Source of the DNA: Novosphingobium sp.
GTDB taxonomy: Bacteria; Pseudomonadota; Alphaproteobacteria; Sphingomonadales; Sphingomonadaceae
DNA length: 64,000 nt
Direction of reading: 5' to 3'
Assembly (NCBI RefSeq): GCF_030699305.1
Contig: NZ_JAUYNB010000012.1
Coordinates: forward strand, 1-64,000
Part shown: positions 38,878 to 47,449 of the stretch, piece by piece
How the letters are laid out: every line of letters begins with the position of its first letter
Numbering within the stretch: the stretch's first letter is position 1
Position numbers and translations under genes: made by a program
Notes under the pieces: generated by a model
The model's input: the letters and a program-made list of their open reading frames with translations, nothing else
Told to the model about the DNA's origin: nothing
Database searches by the model: none

Positions 38878-39007
38878 GACAGCAGAAGCCCTTCAAATCG
38901 CTTGGGGAGCCAGCCAGAGCCAGTCGAGCAGGGCAAGTGCTTTAGTTCGTCCGGCCCGCAAGCGCATTGCCGGAACGAAAGAGCGGATCCAAGCGCCTGC
39001 CAATGAA

Positions 39008-39052
39008 CGACCGGGCGGAACAAGCGGGGGGTGGAGGCGTTCCGCCCGGTCG
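39008..39052. terminator. Long perfect hairpin in the gap before the PNPOx operon end
   Basis: 14-bp perfect arms (CGACCGGGCGGAAC / GTTCCGCCCGGTCG) around a 17-nt G-rich loop, in the 296-bp gap between the small membrane gene and the leftward operon. No T-run follows. It could stop convergent transcription from both sides. Nothing else is seen in 38878-39173. Confidence 0.5.
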
Positions 39053-39173
39053 ATGGCAGACGCGCGGAACGCGTGATTGCCAGCAGAAGGCCCCGGAGGG
39101 CGGTGGGCGCCTTGTGCTGGATGCCTTTTAATTGGACCGACATCCAAGATGAATGACCGAAATCGGGAATGGA

Positions 39174-39770
39174 TTATTTCCCGGATCGTAATGCAGCGAG
39201 TTCTGCTTCGAGTCGGGCGATCCGGTCATCGCGCGCCGCCAGGACCTTTGTGACGTCTTCAGCGAAGACGAGTTGGGGGATGTGCTGCGGGCAATTGGAG
39301 TCCCATGCCTCAACCTCGAACAGGATGACCTGCTCAAGCGCGGCGCGATAGTTACCGGGCATCAGCCTCGCGGCGAGCGCGACATCGTTTTCGACGACCG
39401 TTGCCGCCCCCCAAATCTTGACCCTCTGCCGGCCAGCGTAGTCCATCAGGAAGATGAAGGCCTTCGGATTTTCAGAGAGATTGCCGGTGGTGATGAACTG
39501 GCGATTGCCCTTGAAGTCGGCGAAAGCCAGCGTGGTCGGGCCGATGACGTGCAAAAACCCGGGTGGCCCGCCGCGGTGCTGGATGTACGGCTGGCCATTG
39601 CTGCTGGAGGTCGCGAGATAGAAGCTTCGAACCTGTGCAATGAAGGCACCCAGCCGGGGGTCGATCTCTCGGCCCATTTCCATGGAAGCGTAAATCTGCC
39701 GGGATCCCTTGCGCTGCTGTGCTGCCCGGACTGCGCGGGTGAAGGCAATGTCGACGGGACGCTGGCTCAT
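39174..39770 (-). CDS. Pyridoxamine 5'-phosphate oxidase family protein
   Basis: 198-aa flavin-binding split-barrel protein. Seen are SFYLATSSSNGQPYIQHRGGPPGFLHVI, LAFADFKGNRQFITTGNLSENPKAFIFLMDY and a C-terminal coiled-coil-like tail. NCPQHIPQLV resembles NCPQYIQLRD in the larger operon member at 40418, so the two barrels are probably related. It overlaps the DJ-1 gene by 4 bp. It is the last gene of the four-gene leftward operon. The substrate is unknown. Confidence 0.85.
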   Translation of the reverse strand: MSQRPVDIAFTRAVRAAQQRKGSRQIYASMEMGREIDPRLGAFIAQVRSFYLATSSSNGQPYIQHRGGPPGFLHVIGPTTLAFADFKGNRQFITTGNLSENPKAFIFLMDYAGRQRVKIWGAATVVENDVALAARLMPGNYRAALEQVILFEVEAWDSNCPQHIPQLVFAEDVTKVLAARDDRIARLEAELAALRSGK

Positions 39771-40399
39771 TCGACCACCACCTGGGGTCGCACCAGCCAG
39801 GCTGGATCGGGTTCGGGAACGCGCATCAACTGCCTGATGTGAGCGGCGTTGGCCGGGGACGTCAGGTTTGCGAGAAGGCGCAAGGCGACCTCGATAGCCG
39901 TGCCCGGCCCGGTCGAACTGATCACGCCGCCATCTTCGACGACCGGCTGATCGACAAACCGGACTCCGTGGCTCTCGAGCTCGGCCTTCCGCTTTCCGCC
40001 GAACTGGTGGTAGGTGGTTGCCCTGCGCCCGCGCATGATCCCTGCTGCGCCGAGCGAAAGCGAGGCGACGCACACCGATGCCACCGGCTTTCCGGCGCTG
40101 TCGAAGCTGCGCACCACGTCCAGGAAGGGCTCGGAAAGAGCATCGCCGTAGAAGCCCGCACCCTCAAATCCACCCGGAATGGCTAGCGCGTCGAAGGTCG
40201 ACAGATCGAGATTGGAGATGATCGCCTGCGGGATGACGGAAAAACCGAAGGTCGCGCGCAGCGGTGAGCGCAGGCCGGCCGTGACCAGTTCGACCGGCTC
40301 CGAGCCATCGATTGCGGCCCAGCCGAAGACATCGGTGAAGCCCGCGGCCTCGAGTGGCTCGAAGCCGTCAGCCAGCAGGAGGAGGACTCTCTTGGTCAT
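39767..40399 (-). CDS. DJ-1/PfpI family protein
   Basis: 210-aa protein of the class-I glutamine-amidotransferase-like fold. VASVCVASLSLGAAG carries the nucleophile-elbow Cys. EPLEAAGFTDVFGWA is the N-terminal Glu motif, and DALAIPGGFEGAGFY is typical. It may act as a glyoxalase, chaperone or isonitrile-hydratase-like enzyme. Operon partners suggest oxidative or electrophile stress. Confidence 0.87.
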   Translation of the reverse strand: MTKRVLLLLADGFEPLEAAGFTDVFGWAAIDGSEPVELVTAGLRSPLRATFGFSVIPQAIISNLDLSTFDALAIPGGFEGAGFYGDALSEPFLDVVRSFDSAGKPVASVCVASLSLGAAGIMRGRRATTYHQFGGKRKAELESHGVRFVDQPVVEDGGVISSTGPGTAIEVALRLLANLTSPANAAHIRQLMRVPEPDPAWLVRPQVVVE

Positions 40400-40417
40400 T
40401 GCGATCTTTCTTCAGGG

Positions 40418-42478
40418 TCAGAGATCGAGGATCAGGCGGTCTGCGCCGCCGGCGGTGCTCGGCATGGCGCAGCAAAGCAGCGCCTGGTTGGCATCGACCT
40501 TGGCCTGCGGGCGGGTGGCATAGCTCACCTCACCCGCGATGATGCGCGTTGCGCAGCTGCCGCAGGACCCCGAGCGGCACCCGAATTCCGGTGTCAGCCC
40601 GCGCGCTTCGGCGAGCTCAAGCAGGGTACCGCTGCCTGGCTCCCAGCGTGCCTCCTTGCCCGACCGGGTGAAGGCCACCGGAACCGGTCTGTCGGCAATG
40701 GCCGGCAAGTCGGGCGCGGTGTCGTCTCGCGTACGCTTGAGTGATGCCGGACCGAAGGCTTCGGCGTGGATGCGCTCGTCGGGTGTTCCCATGCCGCGCA
40801 GTTGGTCATAGATGCCCTGCATGAATGGCGGCGGGCCGCACATGTAAAAATCGTAGCTGTCGAAGGGCAGCGCTGAACTTAGCAGAGCCATGTCGATCCG
40901 CCCGGTCGCCTCGAAGTCTCGGCCCTCTTCTGCCCCGGTCGTATCGTCGAGCACCCGCACCACGCGGACCGCGCCGCGGGCCCGCTCGACCAGTTGCTCG
41001 ATCTCCATGTCGAAGGCCCGCTCAGGCAGGGTCCGCGCGGCAACGAACAGCCAGGCGGGACGCTGGCGACGCTTGCGCTCGCCTTCGTAAACGAGATGCC
41101 GGAGCATAGCGAGGAGCGGCGTGATCCCGACGCCTGCCGCCATGAGCACCGCCGGGCGGGTCTCGGCAGGATCGATCGTGAACTGGCCGGCCGGCGAGCG
41201 GGTCTCGATCAGGTCGCCGACCTTGAGCCGGTCGTGGAGGTGACTCGAGACGACGCCATCGCGCTTGACGCTGATCCGGTAGTGACCGTCCGATGGCGCG
41301 ATCGACAAAGTGTAGGTTCGAACCAGCGGCGCTTCGGCATTCTCCGGCTGTACCCGGATCGGCAGATGCTGACCGGCTTCGTGCGCGATGATCCCCTTGC
41401 CGTCCGCCGGCTCGAGATGGAACGAGCGGATGACACTGCTCTCATCGACGATCCGTGCCACCTTGAAGGGGCGCCAGGACGAAGCGAGCGCCGCCGCATC
41501 GAGCCGCTCGCGGGCCTGGCCCCAGTCGCCGGTCATCAGGCTGTTGGGAGACCAGCCGTCGTTGCGAAATTTCCAGCGCAGCGGCAGCGCGGCAGGCCGA
41601 AGCACCACTTGGCGCGGACGAAAAGTCCAGAGTCGCTCCGCTCCCTGAAATGCCGCGGCCTCGGCGGACTCGAGCTCGACTTCGGCATCACCGCTGAGAT
41701 GCAGCATGTCGCCGGTCTCGAAGTCGGGGAAGACCAGTCCGGCCTTTGGGTTGAGCAGGAAGTTGCCGAGGGTATTGAAGTGCAGGTTACCGGCAAAGTC
41801 CGGTATCGTCAGCGATCCATCGGGGTTGATCCGGACGAAGCCGGGTTTGCCGCCGCGGTGAGAGGCATCGACGTGGCGGCCGTCGGCATCATCGAGATAG
41901 GACGTAACAAAAAAGGTATCTGCGCGCTTGATCATTGCCCGTGCCTGCCAATGCAGGGCCTCGGACCGGGTAACGAGCGCGGAGCCGAAGAAGCCCGGAT
42001 CCCTGACGAATTCGGAGTCGCGCAACTGAATGTACTGCGGGCAGTTCCCGAAGGAGTGCTCGACCGTCACATCGAAGCGGTTGCCGGGGCGCATCGTGAC
42101 GCTTCCGTTCATCCGGTTGCGTCGCCGGCTATGCAGTTCGATGCCGAGCAGTCCCACGGCTGCTCCGTTGTCGAGCAGCGGGGTAACGGGATCTGCCGGA
42201 TCGAGCGGCAGGGCGAACGAGAGCGTCTTCGGATCGGGGCTCTGCATAAAGCCCGGACGGCCTGTCAGCAGCGTGACCCAGGCATCGCCGGATGGATCGA
42301 CCGACCCCAGAACCACGAAAGGCAACTGCGCGAAGAAGTCGCGGTGCTGGTCGGGCATGTGATCGCGAATAACGCGGCGCCCGAATTGTTCCATCCGCTC
42401 GGCAACGCCGAGCGATTGCTGGATTCGAACCTCGCCCGGATGGAACGGCGATCCGCCAGACATCGTGCGCTCGTTCAT
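40418..42478 (-). CDS. PNPOx-ferredoxin reductase-2Fe2S fusion flavoprotein
   Basis: 686-aa multidomain redox protein. An N-terminal PNPOx-like split barrel (about 40-300) is followed by an FAD-binding FR domain (about 335-440, RTYTLSIAPSD), a NAD-binding domain (about 445-570, LMAAGVGITPLLAMLRHL, YMCGPPPFM) and a C-terminal plant-type ferredoxin domain with C-x4-C-x2-C (CRSGSCGSC) and a distal Cys. It would carry electrons from NAD(P)H to a bound substrate or partner. It is the second gene in the operon led by a GST. Confidence 0.9.
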   Translation of the reverse strand: MNERTMSGGSPFHPGEVRIQQSLGVAERMEQFGRRVIRDHMPDQHRDFFAQLPFVVLGSVDPSGDAWVTLLTGRPGFMQSPDPKTLSFALPLDPADPVTPLLDNGAAVGLLGIELHSRRRNRMNGSVTMRPGNRFDVTVEHSFGNCPQYIQLRDSEFVRDPGFFGSALVTRSEALHWQARAMIKRADTFFVTSYLDDADGRHVDASHRGGKPGFVRINPDGSLTIPDFAGNLHFNTLGNFLLNPKAGLVFPDFETGDMLHLSGDAEVELESAEAAAFQGAERLWTFRPRQVVLRPAALPLRWKFRNDGWSPNSLMTGDWGQARERLDAAALASSWRPFKVARIVDESSVIRSFHLEPADGKGIIAHEAGQHLPIRVQPENAEAPLVRTYTLSIAPSDGHYRISVKRDGVVSSHLHDRLKVGDLIETRSPAGQFTIDPAETRPAVLMAAGVGITPLLAMLRHLVYEGERKRRQRPAWLFVAARTLPERAFDMEIEQLVERARGAVRVVRVLDDTTGAEEGRDFEATGRIDMALLSSALPFDSYDFYMCGPPPFMQGIYDQLRGMGTPDERIHAEAFGPASLKRTRDDTAPDLPAIADRPVPVAFTRSGKEARWEPGSGTLLELAEARGLTPEFGCRSGSCGSCATRIIAGEVSYATRPQAKVDANQALLCCAMPSTAGGADRLILDL

Positions 42479-42536
42479 GGCCTGGTCCCGTCAGTGGTGG
42501 CGCGGGGCGCCAGATCGACGCCCCGCGCATTTGGGT

Positions 42537-43148
42537 TCAGGCAGCGAGGCCGACTGGAGTCTTGCCGAATTCGACAAAGCCCGGCAGCGCTTCGACCCGT
42601 CGGAGCCAGGCGTTGACGTTGCCGTAATCGGCGAGATCGACGTTCCCTTCGTTCGCCCGCGCGATATAGCTGTAGAGCGCGACGTCAGCGACGGTCGGGT
42701 GATCACCGACGATCCATTCGCCGCCGTCGAGTTCGGCTTCGATCAGCTTGAGTACGGTGTGCGCACGGGCGATCACCTCTTCCGGGTTGAAGCCGGCGTT
42801 GAAGATCGTGATCAGGCGGGCGGCGGCCGGTCCGAAGGCAATCAGGCCGGCGGCCACCGAGAGCCAGCGCTGAACGCGAGCCGCGCCCAGCGCGTCTTCG
42901 GGCAACCAGTCGGTGCGTCCGAACTTCTTGGCGGCATAGACCATGATCGCGTTGGAATCGGCGACGATCGTGCCTTCGTCGTCGAGCAGCGGCACCTGGC
43001 CGAAGCGATCGAGCTTGAGGTATTCAGGAGACTTGTGCTCGCCCTTGGCGAGATTGACCTCGACGAGTTCAACTTCAGCGCCGATCAGCGAGAGGAAGAG
43101 CTGGGCGCGGTGCGCGTGCCCGGAAATCGGGTGGTAGTAGAGTTTCAT
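42537..43148 (-). CDS. Glutathione S-transferase
   Basis: 203-aa protein. The thioredoxin-like N-domain ([21 protein letters not shown]) is followed by [23 protein letters not shown], the usual glutathione-binding cis-Pro and Ser loop. The C-domain is helical. Met at 43148 is preferred to the upstream frame, which runs into the promoter. It heads the leftward redox operon under a LysR-type control element. Confidence 0.9.
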   Translation of the reverse strand: MKLYYHPISGHAHRAQLFLSLIGAEVELVEVNLAKGEHKSPEYLKLDRFGQVPLLDDEGTIVADSNAIMVYAAKKFGRTDWLPEDALGAARVQRWLSVAAGLIAFGPAAARLITIFNAGFNPEEVIARAHTVLKLIEAELDGGEWIVGDHPTVADVALYSYIARANEGNVDLADYGNVNAWLRRVEALPGFVEFGKTPVGLAA

Positions 43149-43220
43149 TGGTCTGCTCCTGCGTGGATGGGGCCCGGCACTCGTCCGGCCCATAGGCAAT
43201 GGAGCAGGCCGCGAGGTGAA

Positions 43221-43266
43221 AGAAGCTGCATCGCCTTGAAGTCATTATTCCGCAGGATGGAATAAT
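43221..43266 (-). promoter_or_regulatory. LysR-type control element before the GST operon
   Basis: Contains ATTCC-N7-GGAAT (43247-43263), a perfect T-N11-A type LysR box, plus a flank GCATCGCCTTGAAGTCA. The 46-bp block lies 72 bp before the GST start and is divergent to the LysR gene. It shares 36 of 46 bases, without gaps, with 48825-48870. Confidence 0.75.
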
Positions 43267-43332
43267 TTGCAGGTTCCTTTGGTCTTCGAAGCGGCTATTC
43301 CTGCGACAGTTTGACAAAGATCGGAGGGCAGG

Positions 43333-44229
43333 ATGGATCGCTTTCATGCCATGCGCGTTTTCGTCCGCATTGCCGACACGGGCGGCTTTGCGGAGGCTGC
43401 CCGGCAACTGCACCTCAGTCCGCCCGCGGTAACACGGGCAGTCGCGGCGCTCGAAGACCTTATCGGAGCGAGGTTGCTGACGCGGACGACCCGCTCGGTG
43501 AAGCTGACCGAAGCTGGCCAGCGCTATGTCGAGGACTGCCGGCGCATCCTGGCAGACATCGAAGAGTCCGAAGCATCGGCCGCCGGGTCATTTGCGAAGC
43601 CCACCGGACTTCTCACGGTAACCGCTTCAGTGCTGTTCGGGCAGATCTATGTGATGCCGCTCATCACCGAGTTCCTCGACACTTACCCCGATGTCTCGGG
43701 CCGACTGTTGTTTCTTGACCGGGTTACCAACCTGGTCGACGAAGGCATAGACGTGGCAATCCGGATCGGTCAGCTGCCCGACTCCAGTTACAGCGCCATC
43801 AAGGTCGGTTCGGTGCGCCGCGTGATCTGCGGCGCGCCCGATTATTTCGAACGTCACGCCATACCGAAGCATCCCTCGGACCTGGCACGGCACAGGATTA
43901 TCGCCGCGACCAGCGCCTGGACTTCGCTGGACTGGCGATTTGGTGCTGGTGGCAAGATCACGACGCATGTCAAACCGGCGCTGTTCTGCAACTCCAACGA
44001 AGCGGCGATCAGCGCGGCCCGATCCGGCTGGGGCCTGACGCGCGTCTTGTCTTATCAGATCGGGCCGGACCTGCTCAATGGCCGGCTGCAGACGACCCTG
44101 GAAGACTTCGAGGAAGAGGCCTTGCCCATTCACATCGTGCATCCAGAGGGGCGTAATGCGTCGGCCAAAGTCAGGGCCTTTGTCGATTTTGCCGTCAGCA
44201 GGCTACGGGCCAACCGTTTCATCAACTGA
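43333..44229 (+). CDS. LysR-family regulator of the redox operon
   Basis: 298-aa LTTR with an N-terminal winged helix (MDRFHAMRVFVRIADTGGFAEAARQLHLSPPAVTRAVAALE) and an effector domain from about 90. It is divergent from the GST operon with the putative box in between, so it is the likely regulator. The second copy of the box upstream of the isochorismatase gene suggests it controls that gene too. Confidence 0.9.
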   Translation: MDRFHAMRVFVRIADTGGFAEAARQLHLSPPAVTRAVAALEDLIGARLLTRTTRSVKLTEAGQRYVEDCRRILADIEESEASAAGSFAKPTGLLTVTASVLFGQIYVMPLITEFLDTYPDVSGRLLFLDRVTNLVDEGIDVAIRIGQLPDSSYSAIKVGSVRRVICGAPDYFERHAIPKHPSDLARHRIIAATSAWTSLDWRFGAGGKITTHVKPALFCNSNEAAISAARSGWGLTRVLSYQIGPDLLNGRLQTTLEDFEEEALPIHIVHPEGRNASAKVRAFVDFAVSRLRANRFIN

Positions 44230-44342
44230 CGCGACGTTTCATTCTCGGCAACAATCCATTTCCCGGTTGGCCGATTATCGCATGATCCGTGGTGATCTAT
44301 CTCTTGGCTGCCAGCGATGCTGGCGTGGCAGGAGCAAAGATC

Positions 44343-44408
44343 ATGAGTCCCAATCAAATCGCTGGAAACCACGTCCAAACCCGGCCTCGGCCGAACCTGG
44401 CAGGCTGA
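44343..44408 (+). CDS. Possible 21-aa leader peptide
   Basis: Frame starting MSPNQIAGNHVQTR, preceded by AGGAG at 8-nt spacing. It ends one base before the TTG of the next gene, in a different frame. It could be a coupling leader. Low confidence, as it is short and no family is seen. Confidence 0.3.
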   Translation: MSPNQIAGNHVQTRPRPNLAG

Positions 44409-44409
44409 C

Positions 44410-44766
44410 TTGGCGGAACCTGACGAGCGGCGAACGGTGAAAACCGATCGATTCTCGCGCCGTGTTCTGGCGCAGCTGCGGCTTGCCGTTCTGGCCGATT
44501 GCGGCTGTGAAAGAACACTTGCTGCGCTTGACCTCGGCGCCCGCCAGGCAGGCCTGACTGGTGCGGAAATAGACGCAGCGTTGGCTGGGCGGAGTTTCGA
44601 AGCCCGGACTGCCGCCGCGCTCGTTTTTGCCTGCGCGATCAAGAGCGGCGACCAGGCGCAGATCGCGCTTGCACGAGAACACGCCGCTCGCGTCGGCACT
44701 TCGGATGCCGATCTCGCCACTGTCGAGGCTGAGGTCACGGCGATCCTGGCAAGCAGGGCCGCGTGA
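44410..44766 (+). CDS. AhpD-like/carboxymuconolactone decarboxylase-fold protein
   Basis: 118-aa helical protein. The core CGCERTLAALDLGARQAGLTGAEIDAALAGRSFEARTAAALVFACAIKSGD follows the AhpD-like pattern, but the redox motif is CGC, not CxxC. TTG at 44410 or GTG at 44437 are possible starts. Its stop overlaps the next small gene (TGATG). Whether it is a peroxidase partner is uncertain, given the altered Cys spacing. Confidence 0.6.
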   Translation: MAEPDERRTVKTDRFSRRVLAQLRLAVLADCGCERTLAALDLGARQAGLTGAEIDAALAGRSFEARTAAALVFACAIKSGDQAQIALAREHAARVGTSDADLATVEAEVTAILASRAA

Positions 44767-44936
44767 TGTCTGCGCCTGACAAGTCCAGATCGGGCCGGTG
44801 GCGATTGTTTCGCAGGATCACCGCGGCAAGGGCGTTCCGACCCTTCGGGGGTGGGTCGGACGACTGGTTCGCAGCACTCCTCCATTCGGATCGCCTCACG
44901 GCTGTTGATCCCGAGACGCTGGCCCGGATCCTGTAA
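44766..44936 (+). CDS. Small protein of unknown function
   Basis: 56-aa basic-then-acidic protein starting MSAPDKSRSGRWRLFRRI and ending DPETLARIL. It is translationally coupled to the AhpD-like gene through TGATG. It has no recognisable domain, but the tight coupling and lack of alternative frames make it a plausible gene. Confidence 0.5.
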   Translation: MSAPDKSRSGRWRLFRRITAARAFRPFGGGSDDWFAALLHSDRLTAVDPETLARIL

Positions 44937-44982
44937 CCGCATCCTGGTCCCGAACGAAGAGGTGCAGACAAAGATCTCCACT

Positions 44983-45008
44983 GTAACCCCGTTTGCGCAG
45001 GCCCCGTC
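44983..45008 (+). promoter_or_regulatory. Variant ECF-type promoter candidate before the cupin gene
   Basis: GTAACC (44983-44988), 16 bases, then CGTC. It matches the -35 and spacing of the SigF-type sites at 48935, 57340 and 59363, but the -10 is CGTC, not CGAA. It lies 111 bp before the 45119 gene. Confidence 0.35.
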
Positions 45009-45118
45009 ACTACGACCCGGCGAGCCTGCGCCGGCCGGCCAGATTGACCCTCATCGGTCTGGCCGGCCACCCAGCCAGCAACTGGCGCTTATGCAGCCAT
45101 GATCGAGAAGGACTTTCG

Positions 45119-45817
45119 GTGAGAATCAACGCGGATTTTTCGCGGCGCGCGTCGAGCCATGACGAAGACGCGTCGTGGTCTGCTTCGCCCAGCAAGGGTG
45201 TGGAGCGGCGCATGCTGGACCGGATCGGCGACGAAGTGGCACGGGCCACCACGATTGTGCGCTTTGCGCCGGGGAGCACCTTTGCCGATCATGTGCATGG
45301 CGGCGGCGAGGAGTATTTCGTGCTCGAAGGCGATTTTGTCGACGAGGAAGGCTCACACAAGGCGGGCACCTATGTGCGCAACCCGCCGTGGTCACGCCAC
45401 AGCCCCTCGGCACCCGATGGAGCGCTGATCTTTGTCAAGCTCAACCAGTTCGCCACCGATGACAGGTCAGCTGTGGTGGTGGACACGAGCCAGTTTCGAT
45501 CCTCACTCGGAGACGACGCACCGGCTGTGGCAAGTCTTGCCCTTCATTGTCATGGGAAGGAAAGTGTCCGGATCGAGGTCTGGCAAGCCGATGTCGCTAT
45601 CGACCATTGGGGACACGGTGGACTCGAAATCCTCGTACTCGATGGCGAGTTCATCGAAGCCGGAGACAGTTACACGCGGCATTCCTGGTTGCGTCTCCCG
45701 CCGTCCGAACCGTTTGTCTCGCGTGCTGGGAAAAGCGGTGTGCGCATGCTGGTCAAATCCGGACATCTTTCCGAATTGATCGGGAAGGACGACCAGCGAC
45801 GTAAGCAACAGATTTGA
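45119..45817 (+). CDS. Double-cupin protein, ChrR-like cupin
   Basis: 232-aa protein with two cupin repeats. In the first, FADHVHGGGEEYFVLEGDFVDEEGSHKAGTYVRNPP has the His/Glu metal ligands. The second, IDHWGHGGLEILVLDGEFIEAG, is the degenerate one. This resembles the ChrR C-terminal cupin of anti-sigma factors but lacks the zinc-finger N-domain. The GTG at 45119 follows GAGAAGGA. It may sense or detoxify oxidants. No partner sigma factor is adjacent. Confidence 0.75.
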   Translation: MRINADFSRRASSHDEDASWSASPSKGVERRMLDRIGDEVARATTIVRFAPGSTFADHVHGGGEEYFVLEGDFVDEEGSHKAGTYVRNPPWSRHSPSAPDGALIFVKLNQFATDDRSAVVVDTSQFRSSLGDDAPAVASLALHCHGKESVRIEVWQADVAIDHWGHGGLEILVLDGEFIEAGDSYTRHSWLRLPPSEPFVSRAGKSGVRMLVKSGHLSELIGKDDQRRKQQI

Positions 45818-45965
45818 GTTTCCGGCGATCTGCGGCAGCACACAAACATGACATCTTCCGTGCGGTTGTGAAGCCAGACGACAAGGAACGCAGCGATCTG
45901 CCGTCAACCCCATCGCCATGGGACCAGAGGCAAGACAACCTGCTAGTTATTGCCGATCCCCTGGC

Positions 45966-46118
45966 TCACCAGGTGAGTGCAAGGGCAATGCGCAGGCCAT
46001 TGATGATTGCTGCAAGATAGATCAGGGCGATTGCCCAGCCCTCGGGAGACAGCCGGCCGATCGCAGCAACAAGTCGGCCGAGCAGGCCGAACGGGTTTCG
46101 CCGCCTCGGAAAACTCAT
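45966..46118 (-). CDS. Small single-pass membrane protein
   Basis: 50-aa protein with a basic N-terminus (MSFPRRRNPFGLLGRL) and a hydrophobic C-terminal half (GWAIALIYLAAIINGLRIALAL). Its ATG overlaps the stop of the upstream winged-helix gene by 4 bp (ATGA). The family is unknown. Coupling suggests a partner of that regulator. Confidence 0.55.
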   Translation of the reverse strand: MSFPRRRNPFGLLGRLVAAIGRLSPEGWAIALIYLAAIINGLRIALALTW

Positions 46119-46666
46119 GACTCGCCGGCCTCGGGGCCCGTGCCGAGGTGTCGCCAGCCTTCGAATTCCGCGCCCGCGAGGAGGTCCTCGAAATAGGCGC
46201 ACATTTGCCGCAGGGCGGAATCGCTGAGCCTGATCCAGCTGACCCGGTTGTCGGTCTCGGCCTTGATGCGCTCGACCAGCCCTTGCTCCTCGAGCAAACG
46301 CAACCAGCGCAGCGCCGTAGTGGGCGGAACGCCTGCTGCATAGCAGGCGCTCGTGACCGAGATCAGCCGGCCATGCAAGCGCGCCGCAAACAGATCGAGG
46401 AGCAGGTCCCAACCGGGTTCGCCGAACAGTTCGGTCGGCAGGAAGCGGTCACGGCGGCGACGTGCGCGGTAGGTCTCCACGACCTTTTCGTGGATTATCG
46501 CTGCGTCAAGTTCGCGCCAGGCCTGCCGTGTCGGCCGCACGCGCAAGCTGTCACCGCCCGCCGAACTCGACATGACACTGGCTTCGAGTTCGACCGAGAT
46601 GCGCAACACTTGCATAGCCGCAGCGCGCAGACGGGAAATCTGCCCAAGCACCTTTCCGATCATCAT
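46115..46666 (-). CDS. Winged-helix (MarR-like) DNA-binding regulator
   Basis: 183-aa protein. The winged helix (about 80-165) reads GWDLLLDLFAARLHGRLISVTSACYAAGVPPTTALRWLRLLEEQGLVERIKAETDNRVSWIRLS, matching the MarR-like families seen in sphingomonads. The N-terminal region is less conserved. It is followed by a coupled small membrane protein. Confidence 0.78.
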   Translation of the reverse strand: MMIGKVLGQISRLRAAAMQVLRISVELEASVMSSSAGGDSLRVRPTRQAWRELDAAIIHEKVVETYRARRRRDRFLPTELFGEPGWDLLLDLFAARLHGRLISVTSACYAAGVPPTTALRWLRLLEEQGLVERIKAETDNRVSWIRLSDSALRQMCAYFEDLLAGAEFEGWRHLGTGPEAGES

Positions 46667-46706
46667 TTTACCCCCACATTTCGCCCGAAAAAATGCTCGG
46701 CTTGAG

Positions 46707-47417
46707 CTAGTTGACTGCGGCTCGCCGGTAGTGATCGAGCGTGATCTCCTCGTCGATCGCCCGGCGGATCGCGGCCGCAGCCACGCTGCGAACGCGCGAC
46801 TTGGTCATGCGAAAGGCAATGGGATCGAGCGCGGCAAGTTCATGGGCCTTGGCGCGAACCGCGCCATCGAGCGCGTCAGCGTCGACCAGGCTCGCGACGA
46901 ATCCGGCATCCCGGGCTTCGCCCGGATCAAGCATCTGCGCTGTGACGATCCGGTTGAAGTAGGGCGGCGTCAGCATGGCGCGCGACAGCTCGACGGCGAA
47001 GCGGGGTATCGCCAGCCCGATCGCAACCTCGTTGAGGCCAATCAAGTAGGGTCCCTCCGTTCCGATACAGAAATCGGACGCGAGCATGAGGAAGGCACCC
47101 ATCGGATAGGCGTGTCCCGTGCACCCCACCACAACCGGCAAGGGAAAGGCAAAGAGGCGGAGCGCCAGTTCGGCACCCAGCCTGACCATGTCGTGAATTT
47201 CCAACGGATCGCGGCGCGCAAAAACCTGGAGGTCAAAGCCCGCCGAAAAGACGCCGGGGCGCCCAATGAGAGTAACCGCTCGTGCTTCTCCCTCCGCGCG
47301 CTCGAAAGCGCGGTGGAGCAATGCGAGTAGGTCCGCGCTCATCGCGTTGCGCTTGCCATCGTCGATTACGATCCGAGCGATCCCCTCGGCGATATCGTAT
47401 GTGACCAGTTCGTCCAT
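46707..47417 (-). CDS. Enoyl-CoA hydratase/isomerase family protein
   Basis: 236-aa crotonase-fold protein. Seen are DDGKRNAMSADLL, RPGVFSAGFDLQVF and CTGHAYPMGAFLMLASDF. The usual Glu positions of hydratases are not evident. It may be an isomerase or hydrolase, and the pathway is unknown. It lies in a leftward run with an NTF2-like gene and the isochorismatase-like gene, all possibly one transcript. Confidence 0.8.
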   Translation of the reverse strand: MDELVTYDIAEGIARIVIDDGKRNAMSADLLALLHRAFERAEGEARAVTLIGRPGVFSAGFDLQVFARRDPLEIHDMVRLGAELALRLFAFPLPVVVGCTGHAYPMGAFLMLASDFCIGTEGPYLIGLNEVAIGLAIPRFAVELSRAMLTPPYFNRIVTAQMLDPGEARDAGFVASLVDADALDGAVRAKAHELAALDPIAFRMTKSRVRSVAAAAIRRAIDEEITLDHYRRAAVN

Positions 47418-47449
47418 CCCGCTTACTTTCGCGCTGGCTCGCGGCCTGG

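Noticed and set aside
38893..39147. Minus-strand 84-codon frame in the gap before the PNPOx gene
   Set aside because: No ribosome site or family, and it spans a perfect hairpin, so it is probably non-coding.
44931..44955. Another GTAACC before the cupin gene
   Set aside because: The next CGAA is only 12 bases away, too short compared with the 16-base spacing of the other sites.
44130..44981. Minus-strand 283-codon frame
   Set aside because: It is rich in Ser, Ala and Arg, with no domain, and overlaps the AhpD-like and small coupled genes on the other strand.
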